NCBI RefSeq assembly: GCF_019431455.1
Contig: NZ_JAHYSR010000008.1
Coordinates: 45,658 to 109,657, forward strand
Reading direction: 5' to 3'
Source of the DNA: Paracoccus bogoriensis
Lineage (GTDB): Bacteria; Pseudomonadota; Alphaproteobacteria; Rhodobacterales; Rhodobacteraceae
Length of the DNA: 64,000 nt
The translations under genes were made by a program, and so were the position numbers. The notes below the pieces were generated by a model. That model made no database searches. It worked only from the letters and a program-made list of their open reading frames with translations, and was not told where the DNA came from. Each line of letters begins with the position of its first letter. Position 1 is the first letter of the stretch. Shown in pieces: positions 36,420 through 45,991 of the stretch.

Positions 36420-36690
36420 GATCATGTCGATCCCGAGCCGCAACGCCATCGAGAACAGCGCGGCCAGGATTCTCGAAGACCATCCCGGCGATCGGTTGCT
36501 GCGCTCACTTCCGGGCATCGAGCCTGTCAACGCGCTGGCCATGCTGGCCAAGGCCGGGGACTTCCAGCACTTGCGCAATCACCGCCAGTCCCCGAAGTTC
36601 TGGGGGAATGGACCTGTCCCCGGTGCCGTCAGGCCATTTCCGCAGCCGCAGCAGGGTCTTGAACTCGGTTCTGTCTGCATTCATGTGACC
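36420..36690 (+). pseudogene. IS110-family transposase C-terminal fragment, frameshifted
   Basis: The segment ARILEDHPGDRLLRSLPGIEPVNALAMLAKAGDF and HLRNHRQSPKFWG resembles the C-terminal (transposase_20, helix-hairpin-helix-like) domain of IS110/IS1111 elements. In a run of five G at about 36602 the frame slips; the next frame continues GMDLSPVPSGHFRSRSRVL. The N-terminal DEDD domain is absent. Confidence 0.6.
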
Positions 36691-36702
36691 CCCTTGTGGG
36701 GT

Positions 36703-37544
36703 GAGTTCTGATTCAGGATCGAAACCGGAGGCGATCTTGAGCAGACGGCCATTGACGGACGCGCAATGGGCCCAGATCGAGGGGCTTCTTCCGGGCCGTG
36801 AGGGGCTGCCGGGGCAGAGCGGAGCGGACAATCGGCTTTTTATGGACGCGGTGCGTTGGCTGGCACGGACAGCCGCGCCTTGACGCGATCTGCCGCCTGA
36901 GTTCGGCAAGTGGACCGGCGCGCAGGCTCGCTTCCGACGCAGGGCGCTGGCAGCGGTATGGGAGCGCCTTGTCCATGAGTTGAGCGCGGACCCCGACTTC
37001 GAATATGCCCTGATCGACAGCACCATCTGCAAGGGTGCGCCAATGGAACGCCAATGGTCCAAGTGACATTGGCGAACGCAGATGCGACGGGCGGAAGGGG
37101 GGACGCAGGCTCACGGGATCGGGCGTCGCGTGGTAGCCTGACGACCAGGATCCACGCCGCCGTCGATGCGCTAAGGCTGCCGGTGCGACTGCTCCCGACG
37201 GCGGGCCAGCGCAGTGACAGCCCGCAGGCTGCCGCCCTGATCGACGGGCTGGACGATGTGGGTCATGTCATCGCCGATGCAGCCTTATGACTCGGGCGCC
37301 TTGCGCAAGAAGATCGAAGGAGAACTCGGGGCACAGGGCCCCATCCAGGCCACCCCGTCCCGCGCGATCAAGCCTTTCCTCGATCCCGACCTCTATGCCA
37401 AGCGTCACAAGGTCGAAAATTTCTTCCAACGGATCAAACGCTTCTGCCGCATCGCCCTGCGCTGCGAGAAAACGCTCGCCGGCTTCATGGGCTGGTCTTC
37501 CTCATCTCAGCCCTCGATTGGCTCAGGTGGATGAAGACGGAACC
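36703..37544 (+). mobile_element. Decayed IS5-family (IS427-like) insertion sequence
   Basis: About 840 bp contain most of an IS5/IS427-group transposase in several frames. The left end (GTTCTGATTCAGG at 36706) and the right end read in reverse (GGTTCCGTCTTCATCC) are similar enough to be degenerate terminal inverted repeats. The right end lies at the truB stop codon. Confidence 0.65.
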
Positions 37545-37552
37545 TAGAGGTT
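36737..37552 (+). pseudogene. IS5-family transposase pseudogene
   Basis: Successive pieces match one transposase: RRPLTDAQWAQIEGLLPG, then a Trp-to-stop change at 36881, RDLPPEFGKW, ALIDSTICKG (first DDE Asp), SLTTRIHAAVDALRLPVRLL, GLDDVGHVIADAA (second Asp), and YDSGALRKKIEGELG, RHKVENFFQRIKRFCRIALR (Glu region) and LVFLISALDWLRWMK. At least one nonsense mutation and three frameshifts separate them, one caused by an extra T at DAA/YDS. The last frame would end inside the 3' end of truB. Confidence 0.75.
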
Positions 37553-38437
37553 GAACACGCGCTCGGGCTGGACCATGCCACCCTGATAGCGCCCGATGCA
37601 GACCGGCCCGGCAGGGTCCGAGACCCAGACCAGCTCGCCCCATTCAGCCCCACCCGTCACCTGACCGGGATTGCCGTTCCGGATGCGGACCGCGCCTTCG
37701 GGCGTGGCGCGCAGCATCGGCAAGTCGCTCAGCCCGGTCTCCAGCGGTTTCAGCTGCGTCTGAAGCCAATCCTGCGCCTCGCGGTCCACGCGGTCGAAAT
37801 CGACGCCCTCGGTCGCGTCGAAGGGGCCGGACCAGGTGCGGCGCAGATGCGCGACATGGCCCAGACAGCCAAGCGCGCGGCCCAGATCGCGGGCGATGGA
37901 CCGGACATAGCCACCCTTGCCGCAGACCATCTCGAATCGTGCCGAACCCTCGGCCACTTCCAGCAGGGTCAGGCTCTCGACCCAGAGGGGGCGGGCGGCC
38001 AGTTCCATCTCGACCCCCTCGCGGGCCAGGTCATAGGCGCGTTCGCCTTCGACCTTGACGGCGGAAAAGGCGGGGGGAACCTGCATGATCTCGCCGGTGA
38101 AGGCGGGCAGCGCCGCCTCGATCGCGGCGCGGTCGGGGCGGGCATCCGCGCGGCGCACCACCTCGCCCGAGGCGTCGTCGGTCGTCGTCTCGGCGCCCCA
38201 GATCACGGTGAAATCGTAGCATTTCAGCGCATCGGTGACGATGGGAACAGTCTTGGTCGCCTCGCCCAGGGCCACGGCCAGAACGCCGGTCGCATCCGGG
38301 TCCAGCGTGCCGGCATGACCCGCCTTTTTCGCGTCCAGCGCCCAACGCACCTTGGCGACCACGGCGGTCGAGGTCACACCTGCGGGCTTGTCCACGATCA
38401 GCCAGCCATTGATGTCGCGACCCTTCCTGCGTCCCAT
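37544..38437 (-). CDS. truB: tRNA pseudouridine-55 synthase
   Basis: TruB makes pseudouridine 55 in the T-loop of tRNAs. The 297-residue protein has the catalytic D46 in [11 protein letters not shown], the motif [13 protein letters not shown], and the C-terminal PUA-like part ending QPERVFNL. The IS5 remnant reaches its stop codon without changing the protein end. It follows the rbfA and phosphodiester-glycosidase genes on the same strand, consistent with the rbfA-truB link in ribosome and tRNA maturation. Confidence 0.95.
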   Translation of the reverse strand: MGRRKGRDINGWLIVDKPAGVTSTAVVAKVRWALDAKKAGHAGTLDPDATGVLAVALGEATKTVPIVTDALKCYDFTVIWGAETTTDDASGEVVRRADARPDRAAIEAALPAFTGEIMQVPPAFSAVKVEGERAYDLAREGVEMELAARPLWVESLTLLEVAEGSARFEMVCGKGGYVRSIARDLGRALGCLGHVAHLRRTWSGPFDATEGVDFDRVDREAQDWLQTQLKPLETGLSDLPMLRATPEGAVRIRNGNPGQVTGGAEWGELVWVSDPAGPVCIGRYQGGMVQPERVFNL

Positions 38438-38503
38438 GTCCCACCTTTCCGAAATGAAGGCGGCGGCATAGCCGGGCGGCGCCCCACGGTCAACAGGGCG
38501 AGG

Positions 38504-39262
38504 TCAGCCGTCCTGCCCCACCAGCCCGATGATCGGCCCCATCGAGCGGCCGAAATCCGCGCGCCGGACCGAGGGCGCATAAAGCCGCGACACCGATCCG
38601 TCGAAATAGAGCGCGTTCGGCACGCCCAACCCGTCGCGGAAGAAGCGGCCGAATTCGTGGAAGGTCACGGGACGATTCGAAATGGCGAACCAGGCCGTCT
38701 GCCCGTCGGCCGAGACGCCGACCCCGTTGCGGATGTAGCGGCTGGTCGAATCGACCAGAAAGCGGGGATGCAATTCGCCCTCGATCACCAGCATGGGGCC
38801 GGATTGGGTGGCCAGCCGGCAATCAGGGCGGGTCTGCGCGAAGGTGCGGCTTTCGATCACCGCGAAGGGCTGCGCGCCGCCCGAACAGAAGACGCCGTTG
38901 GGCAGCATCCCGAAATTGTCGTTGCTGGCGCCTGTCACGATAGGCGACAACTCGACCCCGTCGATGACCAGCAGGCCGACCGCCCGGTAATCAGCGTGGA
39001 ACATCCCGGCATTCATCGCAAAGGCCAGCGACTCGCCCGGCGCCAGCACGCGGCGGAGATTGGCGAAGTGGCGCAGCGGCGCGCCGTCCGGCCCGTCCTG
39101 CCAGAGCCGCAGCGCGCCTTCCTGCGCAGCAGTCACCTCGCAGAGGACATAGCCCTGTCCGTCATGTTCGACCCGTTCGCAGATCGCGGCGGCGGCGGGC
39201 AGGGTCAGCGCCAACAGCATCCCGAAGGCCACGCCCAGACGGCGCGGCAGGTCAGCGCTCAT
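38504..39262 (-). CDS. Phosphodiester glycosidase family (DUF2233, NAGPA-like) protein
   Basis: This 252-residue exported protein has a signal peptide ([19 protein letters not shown]). The NAGPA domain is recognised by [36 protein letters not shown] and [21 protein letters not shown]. Family members cleave sugar-phosphodiester bonds; animal NAGPA uncovers mannose-6-phosphate and the bacterial substrate is unknown. GAGGA five bases upstream decides the start, which overlaps the end of rbfA by 11 bp. Confidence 0.85.
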   Translation of the reverse strand: MSADLPRRLGVAFGMLLALTLPAAAAICERVEHDGQGYVLCEVTAAQEGALRLWQDGPDGAPLRHFANLRRVLAPGESLAFAMNAGMFHADYRAVGLLVIDGVELSPIVTGASNDNFGMLPNGVFCSGGAQPFAVIESRTFAQTRPDCRLATQSGPMLVIEGELHPRFLVDSTSRYIRNGVGVSADGQTAWFAISNRPVTFHEFGRFFRDGLGVPNALYFDGSVSRLYAPSVRRADFGRSMGPIIGLVGQDG

Positions 39263-39674
39263 CGTCATCCTCGGGGGTATCGCTTTCGACATCGCGGCGC
39301 ACGCGCTCATCGGCGAACATGCGGCGCGTGTCGTCCAGCCGGTCGAAGGTCTCGTCCAGCTGAAAGCGCAGCTGCGGCGCGTATTTCAGCGACATCGCCC
39401 TGGCAACCAGATGGCGCAGTTCGGGCGCGTTGCGGCGCAGAGCGGCCAGCGCGTCCTGGGCCTCTGCGCCGCCCAGGGGCAGCACGAAGGCGGTCGCGAT
39501 CTTCAGGTCGGGCGAGGTGCGGACCTCGCCCACGGTGATCGAATGCCGGTTGAGGTCGGGATCATGCACATCCCCGCGCAACAGCACGTCGGACAGGGTG
39601 CGCCGGATCAGTTCGCCCACGCGCAGCTGTCGCTGCGACGGGCCTGGTCCATGGGAAAAGCGGTTCTGTGCCAT
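39252..39674 (-). CDS. rbfA: Ribosome-binding factor A
   Basis: RbfA binds 30S precursors and helps process the 5' end of 16S rRNA. The 140-residue protein has the KH-like fold blocks [41 protein letters not shown] and [16 protein letters not shown]. The acidic tail ([11 protein letters not shown]) is typical of alphaproteobacteria. The start at MAQNRFSHG avoids a long extension antisense to dapB. It is divergent from dapB. Confidence 0.93.
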   Translation of the reverse strand: MAQNRFSHGPGPSQRQLRVGELIRRTLSDVLLRGDVHDPDLNRHSITVGEVRTSPDLKIATAFVLPLGGAEAQDALAALRRNAPELRHLVARAMSLKYAPQLRFQLDETFDRLDDTRRMFADERVRRDVESDTPEDDDER

Positions 39675-39750
39675 GCCGTCCGATGTAGGGGGTCGCGGCG
39701 CGGCCCGCAACGGGATATGAGCCACAGGACAGCCAAAGCGGAGAAGCCCG

Positions 39751-40584
39751 ATGAGCGATTTCCAGAACAGCACCCAGCCCCAGCGTCCGGGCGTGGTCGT
39801 CACCGGGGCGTCGGGCCGGATGGGGCAGATGCTGATCCGGCTCTTGCTGGACAGCCCGGACCTGCGGCTGGTCGGCGCGCTGGAGCGGACCGGCCATGAC
39901 TGGATCGGCCGCGATGTGGGCCAGGCGATGGGCGGCGCGCCGGTGGGCGTGACGGTCAGTGACGACGCGGTCGCGGCCATCGCGCGGGCGCAGGCGGTGA
40001 TCGACTTCACCGCCCCTGCCGCGACCGTGGCCTTTGCCGAACTGACCGCGCAGGCCCGCGCGGTTCATGTGATCGGCACGACGGGGTTCGAGCCTGCCCA
40101 TCTGGACGCGCTGCGGGCCGCCGCGCGTCATGCCCCGATCATCCGGGCGGGGAACATGAGCCTTGGCGTGAACCTGCTGGTCGGGCTGACGCGCAAGGTC
40201 GCCGCCGCCCTGGGCACCGATTGGGATATCGAGGTGGTCGAGGCCCATCACCGCCACAAGGTCGATGCGCCCTCGGGGACGGCGCTGATGCTGGGAGAGG
40301 CCGCCGCCGAGGGGCGCGGCGCCAGCCTTGACGATCTGCGCACCCCCGCGCGCGAGGGGATCACCGGCGCCCGGGCGCCCGGCAGCATCGGCTTTGCCGC
40401 CATTCGCGGCGGCGACGTGGTGGGCGAACATGACGTGATCTTCGCAACCGAAGGCGAGCGGATCGTGCTGCGCCATCTGGCGACCGACCGCGCGATCTTT
40501 GCGCGCGGCGCGCTGCGCGCGGCGCTGTGGGGGCAGGACAAGGGCCCCGGCGAATACGACATGCATGACGTGCTGGGGCTGTAA
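39751..40584 (+). CDS. dapB: 4-hydroxy-tetrahydrodipicolinate reductase
   Basis: DapB reduces HTPA to tetrahydrodipicolinate, the substrate of DapD. The 277-residue protein has the nucleotide motif GASGRMGQ (19-26), VIGTTGF, and the catalytic [15 protein letters not shown] with H166, H167 and K170. It is divergent from rbfA with 76 bp between, and is followed by the HIT gene after 60 bp. Confidence 0.95.
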   Translation: MSDFQNSTQPQRPGVVVTGASGRMGQMLIRLLLDSPDLRLVGALERTGHDWIGRDVGQAMGGAPVGVTVSDDAVAAIARAQAVIDFTAPAATVAFAELTAQARAVHVIGTTGFEPAHLDALRAAARHAPIIRAGNMSLGVNLLVGLTRKVAAALGTDWDIEVVEAHHRHKVDAPSGTALMLGEAAAEGRGASLDDLRTPAREGITGARAPGSIGFAAIRGGDVVGEHDVIFATEGERIVLRHLATDRAIFARGALRAALWGQDKGPGEYDMHDVLGL

Positions 40585-40644
40585 CCCTCTTGCCAGCGGC
40601 CCCCGGCCCGGCGCAGCCTTGCGCCGTGCCAGCCGGAGGATGCC

Positions 40645-41076
40645 ATGAAGGATTGCCTGTTCTGCAAGATCGCCCAAGGCGCGCTGCCCGCCCATGTCCT
40701 GCACCGGGACGATCACGTCATGGCCTTTCTGGACCTGCATCCGATCCGCGAGGGCCATGCGCTGGTCATCCCGCGCGCCCATCACGTCTGGTTCGAGGAC
40801 ATGCCCGCCGATCTGGCCGCCCGCGTGACCCATTGCGCCCAGGGCATCGCCCGCGCGATGAAGGCGCTTTACCGGGTCGAGCGGGTGTCGATGTTCTTCA
40901 CCGGCATCCATGTGCCCCATGCCCATGCCCATGTCGTGCCGATGCATCATGTCCATGACGTGACCTCGGCCGCCTATCTGGCGGACGGGCCCCAGGCGTT
41001 CTCGGTCCCGCCGCGGGCGGCCGACGACCGCATGGCCGCCGTCGCGGCCGATCTGGCGCGGGCGATGCGCCTCTAG
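40645..41076 (+). CDS. HIT family protein
   Basis: This 143-residue histidine-triad protein has H92-A-H94-A-H96 in HVPHAHAHVVPMHH and the N-terminal CLFCKIAQG. HIT enzymes hydrolyse nucleoside phosphoramidates or dinucleotides; Hint-like hydrolase is the likely class. Its 3' end overlaps the convergent SH3-protein gene by 4 bp. Confidence 0.9.
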   Translation: MKDCLFCKIAQGALPAHVLHRDDHVMAFLDLHPIREGHALVIPRAHHVWFEDMPADLAARVTHCAQGIARAMKALYRVERVSMFFTGIHVPHAHAHVVPMHHVHDVTSAAYLADGPQAFSVPPRAADDRMAAVAADLARAMRL

Positions 41077-41675
41077 CGTGCGATGCGGCAGCAACCGGTC
41101 AGAAGCTCGGTCCCGTTCATCACCGCCATGGCGCGCAAGCCCATCACCCGGTCGGACATCCCGTCCGAGCAGACCTGCGGCGTGGCCGTCAGCGTGATCG
41201 GCCCGGCCACGATCGCACGCGCCGGGTCGCGGAAGACGCCGCTGTCGAGGATCGCGCCGATCCGGTGGCGCGTCTCGCCCTCGGGCGTGGCATGGACAAG
41301 GTCGCCGCCCTCGGCGTGAAGCGACCAGAAGGGCTCGGTCCCGTAACAGGAAAAGCCCTGCGGCAGCTGGCCCCATTCCCAGACATCGGTGCGGTAATCG
41401 AGATAGCGCATCGAGACCCAGCCCGAGATCTCGCCCGCATTCACGCGACCCCAATTGCCGATCTGTTCGACGACCTCGATCCCGGTGGCGTCCGGGGCCA
41501 GCGTGCCGATCACCGGGGATCGCGCATCGGGGCGCTGGCGGATGTTCAGCACGTCGTCCGAGGCCACGCGGGCCACGTCGAACAGCGTCGGCAGGATGTA
41601 TTCCTGCGTCGCATGGGCGGGCGCGACATTCAGCGCCAGAAGGGCGGCAAGGCAGGCAGAGGGCAGCAGGCGCAT
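41073..41675 (-). CDS. Exported SH3-domain protein with C-terminal cysteine domain
   Basis: This 200-residue secreted protein has a signal peptide (MRLLPSACLAALLALNVAPAHA). A bacterial SH3 domain follows (DDVLNIRQRPDARSPVIGTL, NWGRVNAGEISGWVSMRYLDY). The C-terminal domain has CYGTEPFWSLHAEGG and a closing TGCCRIAR, similar to COG3650-type envelope proteins. GGAG eight bases upstream decides the ATG over a GTG three codons earlier. Function unknown. Confidence 0.75.
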   Translation of the reverse strand: MRLLPSACLAALLALNVAPAHATQEYILPTLFDVARVASDDVLNIRQRPDARSPVIGTLAPDATGIEVVEQIGNWGRVNAGEISGWVSMRYLDYRTDVWEWGQLPQGFSCYGTEPFWSLHAEGGDLVHATPEGETRHRIGAILDSGVFRDPARAIVAGPITLTATPQVCSDGMSDRVMGLRAMAVMNGTELLTGCCRIAR

Positions 41676-41784
41676 GAGTGGCACTCCTTGAGGAACCGCG
41701 CCAGCCTATCGCGGCAGAGCCGCCGGCAGAAGCCGGGCGGGCTTCACGCTTTTGCGCGCGCCATTCGACCTTTTGACAAGTCGG

Positions 41785-41801
41785 CCTTTCCTGCGGAAAG
41801 G
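41785..41801. promoter_or_regulatory. Perfect inverted repeat upstream of the FIST/kinase operon
   Basis: CCTTTCC-TGC-GGAAAGG, 41 bp before the response-regulator start codon and just downstream of a TTGACA (41773-41778). It could be an operator or a 5'-UTR hairpin. Confidence 0.4.
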
Positions 41802-41842
41802 TCTAGACTGGCGGCTAACAGCGTCGCCAACGGGGGCCAGAC

Positions 41843-42562
41843 ATGGCAGACAGCAGGCACGAAGCCCAGAATAGCGCCGAAGGTTTCCGGTCGGCCCTGA
41901 TCGTCGAGGACCATCCCCTGTTCGGTGATGCTCTGGCGATGACGCTTCGCTCGGTCTCGGGGATCGCGCATGTGACACATGCCGAAAGCCTGGCGCAGGC
42001 CTGCGGGCTGCTGGGGCCGGGCCATCCCTTCGACGTGATCCTGCTGGACCTGAACCTGCCCGATGTGGACGGGCTGGAGGGCCTGCTGACGCTGCGCCGC
42101 ACAGCGCCGGGCGTGCCGGTCCTGCTGGTCACATCGGTCAACGAGACGCAGGTGATCCGTTCGGCCCTGGCCGGGGGCGCTGCGGGTTTCGTGCCCAAAC
42201 ATTCGCGCCGCGACGTGTTCCGCGCCGCCTTCGAGGCGCTGGCCGCGGGCGAGGTCTTCGCCCCCGACCTGCCCCCCGAAGCCGCCATGGACGAGGCTCC
42301 GGGCGGCCGTCCGACCCCGGAGGCGATCATGCGCCGCCTGTCGCAGTTGACAAGACAGCAGGCCAGGATCCTTGATCTGATCTGCGAGGGGCAGATGAAC
42401 AAGCAGATCGCGCATGAATTGTCGATCGCCGAGACGACGGTAAAGGCCCATGTCACCGCGATCATGCGGAAGATGGGCGTGTCGTCGCGGACGCAGGCGG
42501 TGCTGATGGCGCGGGACGCGAATCTGAAGGGACGGACTGCCGATGGTGGAGGCACGGCATGA
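41843..42562 (+). CDS. LuxR/NarL-type response regulator
   Basis: This 239-residue regulator has a receiver domain with E22/D23, phosphoacceptor D69 (VILLDLNLP), T97 and K119 in FVPKHS. A LuxR helix-turn-helix lies at about 166-225 (LTRQQARILDLICEGQMNKQ and SIAETTVKAHVTAIMRKMG). The NKQIAHELSIAETTVKAH form is that of the AgmR/ErbR group. It overlaps the FIST gene by 20 bp and is the presumed partner of the hybrid kinase encoded two genes downstream. Confidence 0.9.
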   Translation: MADSRHEAQNSAEGFRSALIVEDHPLFGDALAMTLRSVSGIAHVTHAESLAQACGLLGPGHPFDVILLDLNLPDVDGLEGLLTLRRTAPGVPVLLVTSVNETQVIRSALAGGAAGFVPKHSRRDVFRAAFEALAAGEVFAPDLPPEAAMDEAPGGRPTPEAIMRRLSQLTRQQARILDLICEGQMNKQIAHELSIAETTVKAHVTAIMRKMGVSSRTQAVLMARDANLKGRTADGGGTA

Positions 42563-43733
42563 TCTGACGGCACAGCATCGCGGGCAGGACGCGGCGCAGG
42601 AGGAGGCGCCGCGCCGGGCCTCGGTCGCGGCGGCACTGGCCGATCCGGCGGGCGCCCTGGCCGCGCGGCTGGGGCCTGGCCCGCACGCGCTGATCGTGCT
42701 GTTCGCGGGCGAAGGCGCAGCATTGCCGCAGGTGCTGGCCGGCCTGACCGCGCGCTACCCCCGGACCGAGATCCTGGGCTGCACCACGGCCGGCGAGATC
42801 GGCGAGAACGGCTATGCCGAGGGGCATCTGGTCGCCATCGCCTTTCCCGCATCCTCCTTTGCGGTCGAGACGGTGGTAATCGACCCCCTGTCGGCCATCG
42901 ATTCGCGCCGGATGGTCGCGCGGCTTCAGCAGGCGCGGCTGGATCTGAGCCGCCATGCCGACCGGTTACGGCACGAGCTGGCGCTGCTGCTGGTCGATGG
43001 CGTCTCGGGCGAGGAAGAATTCCTGATCGCCTCGCTTACGGGCGGGTTGGGGCCGATACCCATTGTCGGGGGCTCGGCCGGGGACGGTCGCAATTTCACC
43101 CGCACGCAGGTCTTTCGCGGCGAGCGCGTGCATGACAACGCGGCCATTCTCTGCCTGATCCGCAGCCGGATGATGATGCGGACCTTTTCCTTCGATTCGA
43201 CCATGCCCTCGCGTCGGCAGATGGTGGTGACGCAGGCCGATCCGGCCCGGCGCATCATCCTGCGGATCAATGACGAGCCCGCCGCCGCCGAATATGCGCG
43301 GCTTCTGGATTGCCCGCCCGACAATCTGGGCCCAGAGCTTTTTGCCACCCGCCCGGTTCTGGTGCGCGTGGGCGGGCGCCACTTCGTGCGCGCGATCCGC
43401 GATGTCGGACCGGGGCAATCGCTGGTCTTCTTCGGCGCCGTGGCCGAAGGGATGGTGCTGACCCTCTCGGCGGAAACCGACATCGCGGCCCATCTGGAAC
43501 GCGCGCTGGAGGGCCTGTCGCGCGACGGGCCGCCCAGTCTGATCCTGGGCTTCGACTGCGTGTTCCGCCGCGTCGAGGTCGAGGTGCGCCAGCGTCTGGC
43601 CGAGGTCTCGGCGCTGCTGGCGCGTCACCGGGTTGCGGGCTTTTCGACCTATGGCGAGCAGATCAACGGGATGCACCTGAACCAGACGCTGACAGGCGTG
43701 GCCTTCTATCCCGACGGGGCAGGCTGGGCATGA
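42543..43733 (+). CDS. FIST-domain sensory protein (NosP-like)
   Basis: This 396-residue protein has FIST N (about 50-220, with ILGCTTAGEIGENGYAEGHLVAIAF) and FIST C (about 240-370) domains and no membrane segment. FIST proteins are small-ligand sensors. NosP of Pseudomonas and Shewanella is a FIST hemoprotein that binds NO and inhibits the co-encoded NahK-type kinase. The gene overlaps the hybrid kinase by 4 bp, the same arrangement. Haem binding cannot be shown from sequence here. Confidence 0.85.
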   Translation: MVEARHDLTAQHRGQDAAQEEAPRRASVAAALADPAGALAARLGPGPHALIVLFAGEGAALPQVLAGLTARYPRTEILGCTTAGEIGENGYAEGHLVAIAFPASSFAVETVVIDPLSAIDSRRMVARLQQARLDLSRHADRLRHELALLLVDGVSGEEEFLIASLTGGLGPIPIVGGSAGDGRNFTRTQVFRGERVHDNAAILCLIRSRMMMRTFSFDSTMPSRRQMVVTQADPARRIILRINDEPAAAEYARLLDCPPDNLGPELFATRPVLVRVGGRHFVRAIRDVGPGQSLVFFGAVAEGMVLTLSAETDIAAHLERALEGLSRDGPPSLILGFDCVFRRVEVEVRQRLAEVSALLARHRVAGFSTYGEQINGMHLNQTLTGVAFYPDGAGWA

Positions 43734-45985
43734 CGCGCGTTCCCGTCCTGCCCGACCTGCCCGCCGATATCGAGGCGATGCTGCGACCCGGCGACGATCC
43801 GGCCCGGCGGCATGAAAAGCTGGTCAGGATCGTACAATCGCTGATCCGCCAGATCGAGGATCTGCCCGACGATCACGGCGCGGGCTATGCCCAGTTCCAG
43901 CGCGCCGCCGTGCTGGAAGAGGAAGTCCGCGCCCGCACCGAACAACTGGAACATGCGCTGGACCTGTTGAACGCCTCGAACGCGCAGCTTTCGGCGGCCC
44001 TGGCCGAGAAGGAGGCTGCGCGGCGCAACCTGGCCTCGGCCATCGAGACGATGCACGAGGGATTCGCGCTGTTCGATGCCTCGGACGTGATGGTGATGTG
44101 CAATTCGCGCTTCAACGCGCTGCTGCCCGACATCCGCGACCGCCTGAGCCCCGGCCTGACCTTCGAGGAATATCTGGCCTTGGCGGCCAGTTCGCGCCAT
44201 CTGGTTCTGCCCGAGGGCATGACCCGCGCCGGCTGGATCGAGATGCGCCGCCGCCGCCATGCCGAACGCCACTTCATCCTGACGCAGGGCATGGCCGACG
44301 GGCGGCTGGTGCAGGTCTCCGAGCAGCGGACGGGCGACGGCGGCACCGCAATCATCCAGACCGAGGTGACGGAGCTGGTGCGCGCCGAACGCGCCCTGCG
44401 CGGACGGATGCTGGACGATCAGGCCGCAATCCTTCAGGCGACGCTGGAACATCTGCCGCTTGGGGTCTGCCTGTTCGATGGCGGGCTGCGGCTTCTGGGC
44501 TGGAACAGCAACCTGTCGCAGATGCTGGCCTTGCCGCTGCCGCGCTTGCGGCGTGGGATGCATTTCGACGAATTGTGGCAACAGATCCGGCGGCAATTCG
44601 TCTTTCCCGCCGGGCAGGGGGCGCATTCGCTGCTGTCCTGGGCGCGGTCGGTCCGGCGCAAGGAAAGCTACCGGACCGAAGTGACGCTGGGCGCGGGCCG
44701 CACGCTGGCCATCTTTGCGCAGGAGATCCCCGATGGCGGCTTCGTCATGTCGCTGGACGACATCACCGACCACAAGCGTGCCCTCTACGAGATCAGCCGC
44801 GCCAACGAGACGCTGGAAACGCGCGTTCAGGAACGCACGATGGAGCTGAAGGACGCGCTGGCCCGCGCCGAACGCGCCAATGCGTCGCGCGCGCGCTTCG
44901 TCGCGGCGGTCGGCCATGACCTGATGCAGCCCCTGTCCGCGGCAACGCTTTACGTCGGTTCGCTGATGGAGGAAATCGCAGGCGCGGGGCCGCGCGCCAA
45001 GCTGGACAAGATCCAGCGTTCACTGGATTCCGTCAGCGGCCTGATCGAGGCGCTGCTGGACATCTCGCGCCTTGAGGCCGGACAGGCCGCGCTGACGATC
45101 GAGCCGGTCGCGCTGGCGCCGATGCTGGAACAGCTGCGCGCCGAATTCGCGCCCCTGGCCGAACAGAAGGGGCTGGAACTGGTGCTGCGCCCGGCGCGCG
45201 CCACGGTCCTTTCGGACCGGACCTATCTGCGGCGCATCCTGCAAAACCTGATCTCGAACGCGATCCGCTACACGGATCGGGGCCGGGTGATGGTCGCGGT
45301 GCGGATGCGGGGCGACCGGCTGCTGGTGCAGGTGCGCGACAGCGGGCGGGGCATCGCGGAAAAGGACCATCAGGTGATCTTTGCCGAGTTCCGGCGGCTG
45401 GATGCCAAGGCCTCGGCGGCCGAAGGTCTGGGGCTGGGGCTGGCGATCGTGGATCGGGCGGCCTCGCTTCTGGGACACAGGCTCAGCCTGCGCTCGGCGC
45501 CGGGCCGGGGCTCGACCTTCTCGGTCGAGATGGCGACGACGCGGCAAGGGGCCAGCGACGCGCTGGCCGGTCCGGTCGCGGCGGCGCCCGCGCAGGCCTT
45601 GTGCCTGACCGCGCTGATCGTGGAAAACGACCAGGGCATGACCCAGGCCCTGACCCAGCTGCTGGAGCAATGGGGGGTGGACGTGCTGGACGTCACCTCG
45701 GGCGAGGAAGCCGTCGCCCTGATCGAGGAAACCGGGGTCGAGCCGGATCTGTGCCTGTGCGATTACCAGCTGGGCGCGGGCATGGACGGGCTGGAATGCC
45801 TCAAGGCGCTGGCGGGGATGCTGCCGCCGCATTCTGGTCGCTGGCTGATGACCGCGAACCGGGCTGATGCGCTGGCGCAGGAGGCCGCCGCCCTGTCGGT
45901 GGAGTTGCTGACGAAACCGATCCTGCCCGCCACGCTGGCGCGGATCGTCATGGCGGCCGGGCGTCAGGCGCGGCCGGTCGAATAG
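43730..45985 (+). CDS. Hybrid histidine kinase, PAS-containing (NahK-like)
   Basis: This 751-residue cytoplasmic kinase has an N-terminal coiled coil (55-105), two PAS domains (about 100-225 and 230-350), and a second coiled coil (350-390). HisKA carries H396 in VAAVGHDLMQPLSAATLYVGSL; HATPase carries N506/N510 in QNLISNAIRY, DSGRGI and GLGLGLAIV. A C-terminal receiver has D678 in LCDYQLGAGMDGL. The H-box GHDLMQPLxAA is the form found in NahK/ErcS-type kinases. It ends six bases from the convergent sigma-factor gene. Confidence 0.9.
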   Translation: MTRVPVLPDLPADIEAMLRPGDDPARRHEKLVRIVQSLIRQIEDLPDDHGAGYAQFQRAAVLEEEVRARTEQLEHALDLLNASNAQLSAALAEKEAARRNLASAIETMHEGFALFDASDVMVMCNSRFNALLPDIRDRLSPGLTFEEYLALAASSRHLVLPEGMTRAGWIEMRRRRHAERHFILTQGMADGRLVQVSEQRTGDGGTAIIQTEVTELVRAERALRGRMLDDQAAILQATLEHLPLGVCLFDGGLRLLGWNSNLSQMLALPLPRLRRGMHFDELWQQIRRQFVFPAGQGAHSLLSWARSVRRKESYRTEVTLGAGRTLAIFAQEIPDGGFVMSLDDITDHKRALYEISRANETLETRVQERTMELKDALARAERANASRARFVAAVGHDLMQPLSAATLYVGSLMEEIAGAGPRAKLDKIQRSLDSVSGLIEALLDISRLEAGQAALTIEPVALAPMLEQLRAEFAPLAEQKGLELVLRPARATVLSDRTYLRRILQNLISNAIRYTDRGRVMVAVRMRGDRLLVQVRDSGRGIAEKDHQVIFAEFRRLDAKASAAEGLGLGLAIVDRAASLLGHRLSLRSAPGRGSTFSVEMATTRQGASDALAGPVAAAPAQALCLTALIVENDQGMTQALTQLLEQWGVDVLDVTSGEEAVALIEETGVEPDLCLCDYQLGAGMDGLECLKALAGMLPPHSGRWLMTANRADALAQEAAALSVELLTKPILPATLARIVMAAGRQARPVE

Positions 45986-45991
45986 CGCTGC

